A stretch of 64,000 nt of DNA from Advenella sp. S44 (GTDB lineage Bacteria; Pseudomonadota; Gammaproteobacteria; Burkholderiales; Burkholderiaceae_B): assembly GCF_002810445.1 (NCBI RefSeq), contig NZ_NEXS01000001.1, positions 248,001 through 312,000 on the forward strand, given 5' to 3'. The stretch's first letter is position 1. Every line of letters starts with the position of its first letter. Shown piece after piece: positions 9,912 to 18,475 of the stretch. The position numbers and the translations under genes were made by a program. The notes beneath the pieces were generated by a model. That model was not told where the DNA came from, did not search any database, and was given only the letters and a program-made list of their open reading frames with translations.

Positions 9912-10823
9912 TCAGGGCAGCGCTGCCGGCGGTCGCCGCCGCAGTCGCACCTTCATTTCGCTGACCGCTACGCTCACGATAATCAGTATGGCGCCGAAAA
10001 GCGCCAGCGCCGAATGACGCTCATCGGCAAATACGCGTCCGATAATACCGGCCCATACTGGTTCGCCCGCATAGATGACCGTCGCGCGCGTTGCAGAAAT
10101 ATGGTTTTGGGCCCAGTTCATGGTGATCTGGATTACCGCACTGGCCAGACCTAAAACCAGGATGCTGATAATCAGCACCGGCGAAGTCAGCGCAGGCATG
10201 TTTTCTCCACGCATCGCCCCCGTCAGGCCCGCCATCAGCGCGGCAGTGGCCAGTTGCACGATGGTGACCCGCCGCAAATCCACGGTGCCCGCAAACCGGC
10301 TAATCAGTATGACTTCCACGGCAATCGCAATGGCGCTCAATACCGTCAGCCATTCGCCCGTACCGGCCCCGCCCTCCATGCTTTGCGGATTGGCCAGCAA
10401 TACCAGCCCGGTAAACGCCAAGCCTGCGCCCACCCAGTTCATAAACGTGGGTGGGCGCCTCAGGAACAGCCATTGCATCAGCGGCACCAGCGGCACATAC
10501 AGCGCAGTAATAAACGCCGACTTGCTGCTGGCAATGGTTTGCAGGCCGACCGTCTGAAAGCTGTAACCCAGGAAAATACACAACCCGATCAGCATGCCCG
10601 CTCGCACTTCCAGCGCGGTCAGGCCGCGCAGGATACGCAGCGAACACAGCATCATGGCCAGCGCGGCACAGCCAAAGCGCATGCAGACAAACAGGAACGG
10701 ATCACTGTGCGCCAGCGCATTTTGTACGATCAGAAAAGTGGCGCCCCAGAAAACCGTGATGACGACAAGTGCGATCTCGTAGCGGTTAAACCCAAGCATA
10801 GTGCGGGTGTCAGGAAGGCTCAT
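9912..10823 (-). CDS. EamA/DMT family inner-membrane transporter
   Basis: About 303 residues from the ATG at 10823; a longer frame to 10940 exists and no start has a good ribosome site, so the N-terminus is uncertain. Ten hydrophobic helices in two EamA repeats are visible, starting ALVVITVFWGATFLIVQNAL and with the repeat hallmark TALYVPLVPLMQWLFLRRPP in the first half and ATVIYAGEPVWAGIIGRVF in the second. The family exports metabolites and amino acids. It lies back to back with tag. No substrate can be named. Confidence 0.88.
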   Translation of the reverse strand: MSLPDTRTMLGFNRYEIALVVITVFWGATFLIVQNALAHSDPFLFVCMRFGCAALAMMLCSLRILRGLTALEVRAGMLIGLCIFLGYSFQTVGLQTIASSKSAFITALYVPLVPLMQWLFLRRPPTFMNWVGAGLAFTGLVLLANPQSMEGGAGTGEWLTVLSAIAIAVEVILISRFAGTVDLRRVTIVQLATAALMAGLTGAMRGENMPALTSPVLIISILVLGLASAVIQITMNWAQNHISATRATVIYAGEPVWAGIIGRVFADERHSALALFGAILIIVSVAVSEMKVRLRRRPPAALP

Positions 10824-10951
10824 GTTGAGGGTCTGTCGCAAGCCGGGCGATGGCCGAGCGCTGCAGTTTATCCAGGAGGTAAAATAATGCAGAATGGTAG
10901 CAGACCATCGCGGTTTGCCGCTCCCCTTTTTTTGCTTCATCAGGAAACATC

Positions 10952-11512
10952 ATGAGCTACTGTGTGTTCGTTGCCCAATTGCCTCCCCAGACCGCTTCTG
11001 CCCATAAACAGTATCACGATGAGCGCTACGGCTTTCCTGTAGATGATGATAACGAGTTGTTCGGTCGTCTGGTGCTGGAAATCAATCAGGCGGGGCTGTC
11101 GTGGTCGACCATTCTGAACAAGGAAGCCGGCTTTCTTAAAGCCTATGACAATTTCCATATTGACGTTGTCGCGGCCTACGCGGATGCCGACCGCGAGCGC
11201 CTGCTCAGTGACGCTGGCATTATCCGCAACCGGCTCAAGATAGATGCAGCGATTCACAACGCCCGGGTCGTGCAGTCACTGCAAAAGGAGCATGGCTCCT
11301 TCCGAGCCTGGCTGCAACGGCATCACCCCATGAGCAAGGACGAATGGGTACGCCTTTTTCGCAAAACATTCAAGTTTACCGGCGGCGAAATTGTGGGGTC
11401 TTTTCTGATGAGTATCGGTTATTTGCCTGGCGCACACGACGAGAATTGCCCCATCTATCATCGCGCCCTCAAAGCCGGCGCCGTGTGGCAGCAGGCTCCA
11501 ATGGCAAAATAA
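10952..11512 (+). CDS. tag: DNA-3-methyladenine glycosylase I (Tag-like)
   Basis: A 186-residue base-excision repair glycosylase that removes 3-methyladenine. The zinc-snap residues of Tag appear conserved: Cys4, a His in YHDERYG (residue 22, aligning with His17 of E. coli Tag) and His/Cys in GAHDENCP near the end. The core reads LVLEINQAGLSWSTILNKEAGF and SDAGIIRNRLKIDAAIHNAR. The N-terminal region is somewhat diverged from E. coli Tag, but length (187 in E. coli) and motifs agree. It is a single gene starting 129 nt from the divergent EamA gene. Confidence 0.88.
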   Translation: MSYCVFVAQLPPQTASAHKQYHDERYGFPVDDDNELFGRLVLEINQAGLSWSTILNKEAGFLKAYDNFHIDVVAAYADADRERLLSDAGIIRNRLKIDAAIHNARVVQSLQKEHGSFRAWLQRHHPMSKDEWVRLFRKTFKFTGGEIVGSFLMSIGYLPGAHDENCPIYHRALKAGAVWQQAPMAK

Positions 11513-11709
11513 CAGCCGGCCGGCGTGCATGCATGCCAATGAACCCTGCCAGACAAGCGGGCAAGAGGCGCATTCAGTCTGAGGTAACTGCATGACGGCA
11601 ACCGTCTGTCCCCCGGCCGGAGCGCAGCACCGGCGCCCTCCGATTGCGAGGCAAATCGGGTACGCCGCAAGCTATCCCGGCGCCGGCCGCAAATCCTTGT
11701 AGCGCCGCC

Positions 11710-12174
11710 TCAGCATTCCTGCACGGGCCGCCCCCAGTAACGGCTGCGCAGTGTGTCGTAGACCAGATTGTAGATATACGCGTACGGCAGATAGAACAAA
11801 ATCAGTCCAATATCCAGCACCAGCGCTTCCCATAAGCCGATGCTCAGCCACCACATCACAAACGGAATTGCCATGAACAACAAACCCAGCTCGAAACCGA
11901 AGCTGTGCCAGATGCGCATGATCAGCGTCTTGCTTTTGCCGGTGGCCGTCAGGAAGCGATCAAATAAGGCGTTGTAAACCATGTTCCAGATCAGCGCCAT
12001 AATGGCGATGACCACCGTCACGACGCCCATGTCGGTCATGGAATGCCCCGACAAAATGGCGGCCAGCGGTGCCGACAGCCCAATGGCCAGAACTTCAAAG
12101 ATTAAGGCGTGCAGGAATCGTTCAAGAATCGTCTTGTTCTTTTCCTGGCTTGTCTGGGTTTGCTGCATTGTCAT
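11710..12174 (-). CDS. PACE-family efflux transporter (AceI-like)
   Basis: A 154-residue membrane protein with four predicted helices in two bacterial-transmembrane-pair repeats. Conserved features are ERFLHALIFEVLAIG (Glu27, aligned with the essential helix-1 Glu of AceI), WNMVYNALFD, the repeat RIWHSFGFELGLL, and the ending YIYNLVYDTLRSRYWG. PACE proteins export chlorhexidine, and short-chain diamines such as putrescine and cadaverine are regarded as their natural substrates. Its ATG overlaps the arginase stop (ATGA), so the two are translationally coupled. A diamine-export role fits this context but is an inference. Confidence 0.9.
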   Translation of the reverse strand: MTMQQTQTSQEKNKTILERFLHALIFEVLAIGLSAPLAAILSGHSMTDMGVVTVVIAIMALIWNMVYNALFDRFLTATGKSKTLIMRIWHSFGFELGLLFMAIPFVMWWLSIGLWEALVLDIGLILFYLPYAYIYNLVYDTLRSRYWGRPVQEC

Positions 12175-13118
12175 TCGCTAGTTCGGGTTTTCGGTTTTGG
12201 GCGCACCAGCGTGCTTTCTCCGAACAGGCTGCGTACCAGGTCCAGCGCCACCTCAGCGGTCTGGTTGCGTACGTCCAGCGCGGGATTTAACTCCACGATA
12301 TCGAGCGAAGCCATGCATTCGGTATCAGCAATCATTTCCATGCACAGCTGCGCTTCGCGATAATTGGGGCCGCCACGCACCGTTGTGCCAACCCCTGGCG
12401 CAATATCCGGGTCCAGGAAGTCGACATCAAAGCTGACATGCAGGTGCGTATTTTCGTCCAGGCCGTGCAAGGCCTGTTCCATGGTATGACGCATGCCATA
12501 TTCGTCAATAAAGCGCATGTCATACACTTCGATGCCTTGCTGGTGAATGAAGGTTTTTTCACCTGTGTCGACACTGCGGATACCGATTTGGCGCAGCATG
12601 TCGGCCTGCAACGCAGGCACCTGTCCCGCCATTTCAACCAGTTCGCGCGGCCCATGTCCGAACAGGCAGGCAACGGGCATGCCATGAATATTGCCACTCG
12701 GGGTCAGGTCAGCCGTATTGAAATCAGTATGAGCGTCCAGCCACAAAACCCGCAGCCTGCGTCCTTGCTCGCGGCAATAGCGCGACACGGCGGAAATCGA
12801 GCCCACGCCCAGGCAATGATCGCCCCCCAGCATGATGGGAAACCGTCCTTCGGCCAATTGCGCATAAAGTGCATCGTGAGCCAGCTGGTTCCAGGCGATC
12901 ACCTGTTCCAGATGCCGGTAGCCGTCTAGCGGCGGCTGCCACGGGTTGGGCGGCCCGTTCAGGTTACCGCAATCTCGCACCTCGATACCCAGTTGCTCCA
13001 ATGTTTGGGTGATACCGGCAACGCGGATGGCCTCGGGCCCCATGCTGGAGCCGCGGTGGCCCGCACCGACATCGGTCGGCACGCCGACCAGGCTGACTTG
13101 CTTGCGTATGTCCTGCAC
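12171..13118 (-). CDS. rocF: Arginase
   Basis: A 315-residue arginase of the ureohydrolase family, converting L-arginine to ornithine and urea with a binuclear manganese site. The metal-ligand motifs are GGDHCLGVGS near residue 110, DAHTDFN near 135 and SFDVDFLDPDIAPGVGT near 235. GTG 13118 (QDIRKQVSLVGVPTDVGAG) is preferred because AGGAG precedes it; a longer frame reaches 13163. The stop overlaps the start of the PACE exporter gene. Together they suggest arginine breakdown linked to polyamine or diamine handling. Confidence 0.93.
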   Translation of the reverse strand: MQDIRKQVSLVGVPTDVGAGHRGSSMGPEAIRVAGITQTLEQLGIEVRDCGNLNGPPNPWQPPLDGYRHLEQVIAWNQLAHDALYAQLAEGRFPIMLGGDHCLGVGSISAVSRYCREQGRRLRVLWLDAHTDFNTADLTPSGNIHGMPVACLFGHGPRELVEMAGQVPALQADMLRQIGIRSVDTGEKTFIHQQGIEVYDMRFIDEYGMRHTMEQALHGLDENTHLHVSFDVDFLDPDIAPGVGTTVRGGPNYREAQLCMEMIADTECMASLDIVELNPALDVRNQTAEVALDLVRSLFGESTLVRPKPKTRTSE

Positions 13119-13338
13119 TTGACTGTTTCTCCTGAAGATTGCACTGGCGCCGCGACGGTTCACTGGCCTGACAGCTGCAACCCTCTGATCGGGCGTTTAA
13201 GACTCACGGCTATTGTAACCGCAAAAGGCGTCAAAACCGAGACGCGCTTTTGACCGGGCCGCCTTGCCCGATACCGGCTCTCAAGCATGGTCACCGACGG
13301 ATCCGCACAACGCTGAACCATCATTTACGCACCTATTC

Positions 13339-13348
13339 TGTGATCACA
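13339..13348. promoter_or_regulatory. Palindrome TGTGATCACA, candidate GntR operator (copy 1)
   Basis: Perfect 10-bp palindrome 72 nt before the SDR start at 13420. The same word recurs between the divergent GntR and binding-protein genes, which suggests a shared operator. Confidence 0.5.
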
Positions 13349-13419
13349 CTTTAATCTTTTCATTGCGCCAGTTATGATACTTGTCAGCAAATGACGATTA
13401 TCACAACCAGGAGAGACAA

Positions 13420-14190
13420 ATGGACTTGCAGGGACGACGAGTATTGATTACGGCCGGCGGCGGCGGAATCGGGCTGGCCATGGCGCATGTTTTCAGCAAG
13501 GCAGGTGCATCGGTGTTCGTCACCGACATCAATGAGTCTGCACTCAGAATATTGAAGTCGGAACTGCCGCAAGTGCATGCTGTCACTGCAGATGCGGGCA
13601 CCGAAGCGGATGTCGTGCGTAGTGTGAAGCAGGCTGTTGAGGCGCTCGGTGGCCTGGATATTTTGATCAACAATGCCGGGATTGCCGGTCCTACCGGCCC
13701 GGTAGAGGACATTACCCTGGCCGAATGGGAAAACACGCTGCGCATCAACATCACGGGCCAGTTTCTTTACGTGCAGAATGCCCTGCCGCACCTGCGCAAG
13801 GGAACCCACCCGGCCATCGTCAATTTGTCATCGGCGGCGGGCCGCCTCGGCTTTGCGGGACGCACGCCCTATTCGGCGTCAAAATGGGCGGTCATTGGCT
13901 TTACGCGGTCGCTGGCCAATGAACTGGGGCCCGACGGCATTCGCGTCAATGCCATTTGTCCGGGCGCGGTAGACGGCCCGCGCATTCAGCAGGTCATCAG
14001 CGCCAAAGCCAAAATGCTGGGCAAACCCCATGCCGAGGTAGAAGATACATACAAGGCCCAGTCAGCCATGCACACCATGGTCACTGCGCAAGATATCGCC
14101 AATCAGGCGCTGTTCGTGTGCAGCGACCTGGCTCTCAATATTTCCGGGCAGGCCCTGGCCGTGGATGGTCATACGGAAAAGCTATTCTGA
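13420..14190 (+). CDS. SDR family oxidoreductase
   Basis: A 256-residue classical short-chain dehydrogenase. Cofactor motif ITAGGGGIGLAMAHVF near residue 10, NNAG near 86, and the catalytic pair in YSASKWA near 153, with Ser in VNLSSAAG. The Asp in FVTDINES suggests NAD(H). ATG 13420 has GGAGAG 6 nt upstream; the longer frame from 13381 is unlikely. It stands alone, convergent with the GntR gene, and shares the TGTGATCACA palindrome with the binding-protein gene, so it may belong to the same regulon. Likely substrate: a hydroxy acid or sugar alcohol of that pathway. Confidence 0.9.
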   Translation: MDLQGRRVLITAGGGGIGLAMAHVFSKAGASVFVTDINESALRILKSELPQVHAVTADAGTEADVVRSVKQAVEALGGLDILINNAGIAGPTGPVEDITLAEWENTLRINITGQFLYVQNALPHLRKGTHPAIVNLSSAAGRLGFAGRTPYSASKWAVIGFTRSLANELGPDGIRVNAICPGAVDGPRIQQVISAKAKMLGKPHAEVEDTYKAQSAMHTMVTAQDIANQALFVCSDLALNISGQALAVDGHTEKLF

Positions 14191-14272
14191 GGCCCGCCTG
14201 TCAGACCGGGCGCGGGCGGGTAGCGCTGGCCTCTTGCGCTGCCCGCCCGTGTTACGCGTGCCGACACATCGC

Positions 14273-15007
14273 TTACTTTCCTGAATCGGCCGCCCTGGCC
14301 ACGGCGCGGCGCTCTGGCGGCTGAAACAGGCTGGGCGTGCGTGTTGTCATGTACTCAAACGCTTCGCGGATGTCGGCGACCACGGCCCGCCGGGCGGCGG
14401 CGGCATCACCCTGCTGCAGTGCCTCGATCATGGCCCGATGATGCGCAACGGCAACCTGTTCCCGGGTACGGGGCGAACCCTGGCGCAGATCGTAGTTCAG
14501 AATCGGGCCGATGCGCAGCCACAAACTCTCGACCATCAGCAACAGCACCGGCATGGCGGCTGCCTCGTAGATGGCAAAATGAAACTGCTGGTTCAGGCTG
14601 ACCAGCTGCTGCGTATCGGCCAGCGGTTTGGCCATTTCCTGCGACAGCCTCGCATTGATCCGGCTGATCTCTGTCAGTAGCCCCTCACTGGCGTTGCGGG
14701 CCGCTTCGGCAACCGCCATCCCTTCAATTTCAAAACGGATGCGCGTAATTTCCGTAAAGGTTTCTACACTCAATACCGGCACCCGCACCGAGCGGTTCGG
14801 CGTCACCTCCAGCGCATGGTCGGCCACCAGCCTGGAAAAGGCATCGCGCACCGGCATCATGCTCACGCCCAGCGCCTCGGCCGTTTTACGGATCGAGAGC
14901 TGTTCTCCGGGCATGACTCGGCCGCTCCACAGCATCTGTTTGATCTGGGCCAGAACGGATGCACTGAGTGTTTGTCGGCTGGAGCCCGCTTCGCTATCTT
15001 TTTTCAT
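14273..15007 (-). CDS. GntR-family regulator (FadR/FCD subgroup)
   Basis: A 244-residue regulator. Residues 12-80 form the GntR winged helix (VLAQIKQMLWSGRVMPGEQLSIRKTAEALGVSMMPVRDAFSRL); residues 95-225 form an all-helical FCD ligand domain with the metal-site pattern NQQFHFAIYEAA and AHHRAMIEAL. It is divergent from the periplasmic binding-protein gene, and a perfect palindrome (15033-15044) lies in between. FCD proteins commonly repress transport and catabolic genes until their substrate or an intermediate binds. It likely controls the genes on both sides and perhaps itself. Confidence 0.92.
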   Translation of the reverse strand: MKKDSEAGSSRQTLSASVLAQIKQMLWSGRVMPGEQLSIRKTAEALGVSMMPVRDAFSRLVADHALEVTPNRSVRVPVLSVETFTEITRIRFEIEGMAVAEAARNASEGLLTEISRINARLSQEMAKPLADTQQLVSLNQQFHFAIYEAAAMPVLLLMVESLWLRIGPILNYDLRQGSPRTREQVAVAHHRAMIEALQQGDAAAARRAVVADIREAFEYMTTRTPSLFQPPERRAVARAADSGK

Positions 15008-15032
15008 GTAAGGGTAATTACCAAGGTTTTTT

Positions 15033-15044
15033 CTGTGATCACAG
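15033..15044. promoter_or_regulatory. Palindrome CTGTGATCACAG, candidate GntR operator (copy 2)
   Basis: Perfect 12-bp palindrome between the GntR start (15007) and the binding-protein start (15108). Its 10-bp core equals the palindrome at 13339-13348. A second dyad, TAGTTG...CAACTA, lies just to its right. Confidence 0.55.
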
Positions 15045-15107
15045 TTGTTATAGTTGACTTATACCAACTACAACATACTTCTGCAACCGCAGTGTATAGG
15101 AGACAGG

Positions 15108-16313
15108 ATGAAATCAACAACAGTACTGCTTGCCGGATGCTGCGCGCTGGCTGTCGCCCCGCTGGCCCAGGGCGCCGATGCCATATCTGACAAGGAAATC
15201 CGGATCGGCTTTATTACCGATATGTCGGGCGTGTATGCCGATACCGATGGCCCTGGCGGTACCGTGGCTATACAGATGGCGATCGACGAGGCCGGCGGCG
15301 CCATCAATGGCAACAAGATCACGCTTGTGACAGCCGATCATCAGAACCGGGCGGATCTGGCCGCCTCCAAGGCACGCGCCTGGATCGACCAGAATAAAAT
15401 CGACGTCATTATCGGCGGCACCAATTCGGCCACCACACTGGCCATCGCCACCGTGGCGGCCGAAAAGCATGTCCCGTTAATTTCCGTGGGTGCCGGCGCC
15501 ACGGCCATCACCAACGAATACTGCACGCCTTATACGGTGCACTATGCCTACAATACCCGGGCAACAGCCTACGGCGTCGCATCGGCCGTGCTCAAGCAGG
15601 GCGGCAAGGACTGGTTCTTTATTACAGCCGACTATGCGTTCGGACACGCGTTGCAACAAACGGCGTCCGAGGTGGTCAGTCAGTCTGGCGGCAAAGTGAT
15701 GGGCAGCGTCAAAGTGCCTTTGAGCACGGCCGACTTCTCGTCATACATGCTGCAGGCCCAATCGTCGGGCGCCAAAATCTTGGGCCTGGCTAATTCGGGC
15801 AATGACTTTATCTCGGCGGTCAAGGCAGCCAACGACTTCGGCGTGACCGAGAGCATGCGGCTGGCCGGCCTGCAAGTATACATCAGCGACATTCATGCGC
15901 TGGGACTGGAGCCGACCCAAGGTATGTACCGTACCGCTCCCTGGTACTGGGATCAGGACGAAGACTCCCGGACCTGGTCGCAGGCCTTCATGAAAAAGCA
16001 CGGCGCCATGCCTACCTTCAACCAGGGCGGGGACTATTCGGCCGTCAAAACGTATCTGAAGGCCGTGTCCGCCAGCGGCACCGACGACGGCAAGAGCGTC
16101 ATGGACTGGTTCAGGTCGAACCCGATATCAGACTTCTATATCAAGAACGGCAAAATGCGCGCCAACGGCCTGCTGGTGCATGACATGTTCCTGTACGAAG
16201 TAAAAAAGCCGTCAGAGTCCAAAGGGGAGTGGGATTACTTCAAGGTGTCGGCCACCATTCCTGGCGAGCAAGCCTACGGCCCCGAGTCTGAAGCTTCGTC
16301 GTGCAAGCTTTGA
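15108..16313 (+). CDS. Periplasmic substrate-binding protein (Leu/Ile/Val-type ABC family)
   Basis: A 401-residue exported protein. ATG 15108 has AGGAG upstream and opens a signal peptide (MKSTTVLLAGCCALAVAPLAQGADA, cleavage near residue 23). The mature part is a type I periplasmic-binding fold: IRIGFITDMSGVYADTDGPGG, then GGTNSATTLAIATVAAEKHVPLISVGAGATAITNEYCTPYTVH near residue 100-145. This family delivers amino acids, amides or aromatic and other acids to ABC transporters. No permease or ATPase gene lies nearby, so the transporter is encoded elsewhere. It heads a rightward run with the dehydrogenase and BKACE genes. Confidence 0.9.
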   Translation: MKSTTVLLAGCCALAVAPLAQGADAISDKEIRIGFITDMSGVYADTDGPGGTVAIQMAIDEAGGAINGNKITLVTADHQNRADLAASKARAWIDQNKIDVIIGGTNSATTLAIATVAAEKHVPLISVGAGATAITNEYCTPYTVHYAYNTRATAYGVASAVLKQGGKDWFFITADYAFGHALQQTASEVVSQSGGKVMGSVKVPLSTADFSSYMLQAQSSGAKILGLANSGNDFISAVKAANDFGVTESMRLAGLQVYISDIHALGLEPTQGMYRTAPWYWDQDEDSRTWSQAFMKKHGAMPTFNQGGDYSAVKTYLKAVSASGTDDGKSVMDWFRSNPISDFYIKNGKMRANGLLVHDMFLYEVKKPSESKGEWDYFKVSATIPGEQAYGPESEASSCKL

Positions 16314-16402
16314 GACAGGCCCGTGATCGCTGCCGTCAGTAGCGTCAAAGCTGCGCCCGGCATTTATCTCGGGAGCGTGCCCCTGATTTTATCCCCCGCC
16401 CC

Positions 16403-17410
16403 ATGTCTTTCGGGAACCCTGTTATTGTGAATGCAACTTTTCTACCTTCAGTCAGTATTATCGGCACCGGCCTGATCGGCCAGGCCTGGGCGGTGGTCTT
16501 TGCCCGCGCCGGCTGCGCCACCACGATCTGGGACGGCAATGCCGACGCTGCCCGGCAGGCTGTGGCATTGATTGACCAACAGATGCAGACGCTGGCGCAT
16601 TATGGCCTGGTCGACGATGTTCCCGGCGCCATGGCGCGCATCCAGGTCGCAGACAGTCTTGAAGCGGCGGTCGCCCAAGCTGACTATGTGCAGGAAAATC
16701 TGCCTGAAGTACTGGAGATCAAGCTGGATGTTTTTGCCCGGCTTGATGCGGCCGCCCCGCCACAAGCGATTCTGGCCAGTTCCACCTCGGGTTTTCCGGC
16801 GTCGGCCTTTACCGAAGGCCTGCCCGGTCGTGAGCGCTGCCTGGTTGCCCATCCGGTCAACCCACCGTCGCTGATTCCGGTAGTGGAACTGTGCGGCGCC
16901 CGGTGGACCAGCGAGCAAACGCTCAAGCGCGCGCGCGATATCATGAATGTGGTAAAACAGAAGCCGGTCACTGTACGTGCCGAAATCGACGGATTCATTC
17001 TGAACCGCTTGCAAGGGGCGCTGCTGCGCGAAGCCTTCAGGCTGGTGGAACAGGGGTATGTCTCGGTACAAGATCTGGATACGACGGTCAGTGACGGCCT
17101 GGGTCTGCGCTGGTCGTTCATGGGACCGTTCGAGACCATTGACCTGAACGCCCCCCAGGGTATCAGTGACTACGCCCATCGCTATGGCCCCTTATATCAG
17201 GCCTTGGCCAAAACCCAAGTCGATACCGGCGCCTGGTCTGGCGAGCTGATAGACAGCGTCACCACGGCAAGACGGGCTGATCTTCCAGAAAGCGAGCTGG
17301 CCGCGCGCCGTGCCTGGCGCGACCAGCGGCTGATGGCACTGGCCGCCCACAAGCGACAGCATGCCAACAACAACACGCAAGACAAGGATAAAGAGAAGGA
17401 CAAAAACTAA
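16403..17410 (+). CDS. 3-hydroxyacyl-CoA dehydrogenase-like enzyme (L-carnitine/L-gulonate dehydrogenase group)
   Basis: A 335-residue NAD-dependent dehydrogenase. The Rossmann motif SVSIIGTGLIGQAW starts at residue 16; ENLPEVLEIK, SSTSGFPASAF and AHPVNPP (catalytic His) follow; the C domain has GFILNRLQGALLREAF and GLRWSFMGPFETIDLN. This matches the lambda-crystallin/L-gulonate and L-carnitine 3-dehydrogenase group, which oxidise 3-hydroxy acids to 3-keto acids without CoA. The Lys/Asn/Asp-rich tail (HANNNTQDKDKEKDKN) looks dispensable. The BKACE gene that could cleave its product follows. No thioesterase domain is attached, unlike some rhizobial carnitine dehydrogenases. The start is uncertain. 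Confidence 0.87.
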   Translation: MSFGNPVIVNATFLPSVSIIGTGLIGQAWAVVFARAGCATTIWDGNADAARQAVALIDQQMQTLAHYGLVDDVPGAMARIQVADSLEAAVAQADYVQENLPEVLEIKLDVFARLDAAAPPQAILASSTSGFPASAFTEGLPGRERCLVAHPVNPPSLIPVVELCGARWTSEQTLKRARDIMNVVKQKPVTVRAEIDGFILNRLQGALLREAFRLVEQGYVSVQDLDTTVSDGLGLRWSFMGPFETIDLNAPQGISDYAHRYGPLYQALAKTQVDTGAWSGELIDSVTTARRADLPESELAARRAWRDQRLMALAAHKRQHANNNTQDKDKEKDKN

Positions 17411-17533
17411 GACAATATCAAGGATACGCAGGATGCCAACAGCGCGAACTCTGATCGTTTACCACCCTGAACCGCTTGCACCTGCGTACATCGCCTGCAC
17501 GGCCACTTATTTTCTGAACTTGGACAACACGTT

Positions 17534-18475
17534 ATGAGCACAAGCAAAAAGCCGCATAAAGTCATTATCACCTGCGCCGTCACCGGCGCGATCCACACCC
17601 CCAGCATGTCGGCCCATCTGCCGGTCACCGCCGACCAGATCGCCGATGACGCCATCGCCGCCGCCAAAGCGGGCGCAGCCATTCTGCATTTGCACGCGCG
17701 CAATCCCAAAGACGGCCGCCCCACGCAAGACCCGGAATTTTTCAAGCCTTTTCTGGCCCGCATCAAAGCGGAGACTGACGCCGTCGTCAATATCACCACA
17801 GGCGGCAGTCCGCATATGACGGTGCAAGAGCGCATGCGTCCGGCCACCACCTTCAAGCCCGAGCTGGCGTCCCTTAACATGGGTTCCATGAATTTTGGCC
17901 TCTACACCATGCTGGATCGCTTCAAGCAATTCGAGCACGAATGGGAGCGCGAACATCTGGAGAAAAGCCGCGACCTGGTATTCAAAAACACGTTCCAGGA
18001 TATTGAAACCATTCTGCGCCTGGGCAATGAGAACGGCACGCGTTTTGAATTCGAGTGCTATGACATCAGCCACCTGTATAACCTGGCTCACTTCATGGAC
18101 CGCGGTCTGGTCAAGTCACCGCCCTTCATCCAGTCTGTATTCGGCCTGCTGGGCGGCATCGGCCCGCATCCCGAAGACTTGATGCATATGCGACGTACCG
18201 CCGACCGCCTGTTCGGACAGGACTACCAGTGGTCCATTCTGGGCGCAGGTCGCAATCAGATTCCGCTGGCCACCATGGGCGCAAGCATGGGATCCAATGT
18301 ACGCGTGGGCCTGGAAGACTCCCTGTGGATCGGACCGAAACGCCTGGCCGAATCCAACGCCGATCAGGTATCACAAATACGCCAGGTGCTCGAAGGGCTG
18401 AATCTGCAGATTGCCAGCCCCGACGAGGCACGCGAGATCCTGCAGTTGAAAGGAGCCGCCAATGTCGACTTCTGA
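17534..18475 (+). CDS. Beta-keto acid cleavage enzyme (BKACE, DUF849)
   Basis: A 313-residue BKACE protein. Members condense a beta-keto acid with acetyl-CoA and release acetoacetate plus a shorter acyl-CoA, using a zinc site. The zinc motif HLHAR is near residue 53, NITTGG near 95, LNMGSMNFG near 115, and the family's C-terminal VRVGLEDSLWIG near 257. Known substrates include 3-keto-5-aminohexanoate and 3-dehydrocarnitine. Placed after a 3-hydroxy acid dehydrogenase, it probably cleaves that enzyme's product. The last 14 nt overlap the following SDR gene. Confidence 0.92.
   Translation: MSTSKKPHKVIITCAVTGAIHTPSMSAHLPVTADQIADDAIAAAKAGAAILHLHARNPKDGRPTQDPEFFKPFLARIKAETDAVVNITTGGSPHMTVQERMRPATTFKPELASLNMGSMNFGLYTMLDRFKQFEHEWEREHLEKSRDLVFKNTFQDIETILRLGNENGTRFEFECYDISHLYNLAHFMDRGLVKSPPFIQSVFGLLGGIGPHPEDLMHMRRTADRLFGQDYQWSILGAGRNQIPLATMGASMGSNVRVGLEDSLWIGPKRLAESNADQVSQIRQVLEGLNLQIASPDEAREILQLKGAANVDF

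Noticed and set aside
11513-11709. GC-rich dyads (GCCGGCCGGC, GGCGCCGGCC) between tag and the PACE gene
   Set aside because: Short palindromes expected in GC-rich DNA; no T-run or clear stem-loop to call a terminator.
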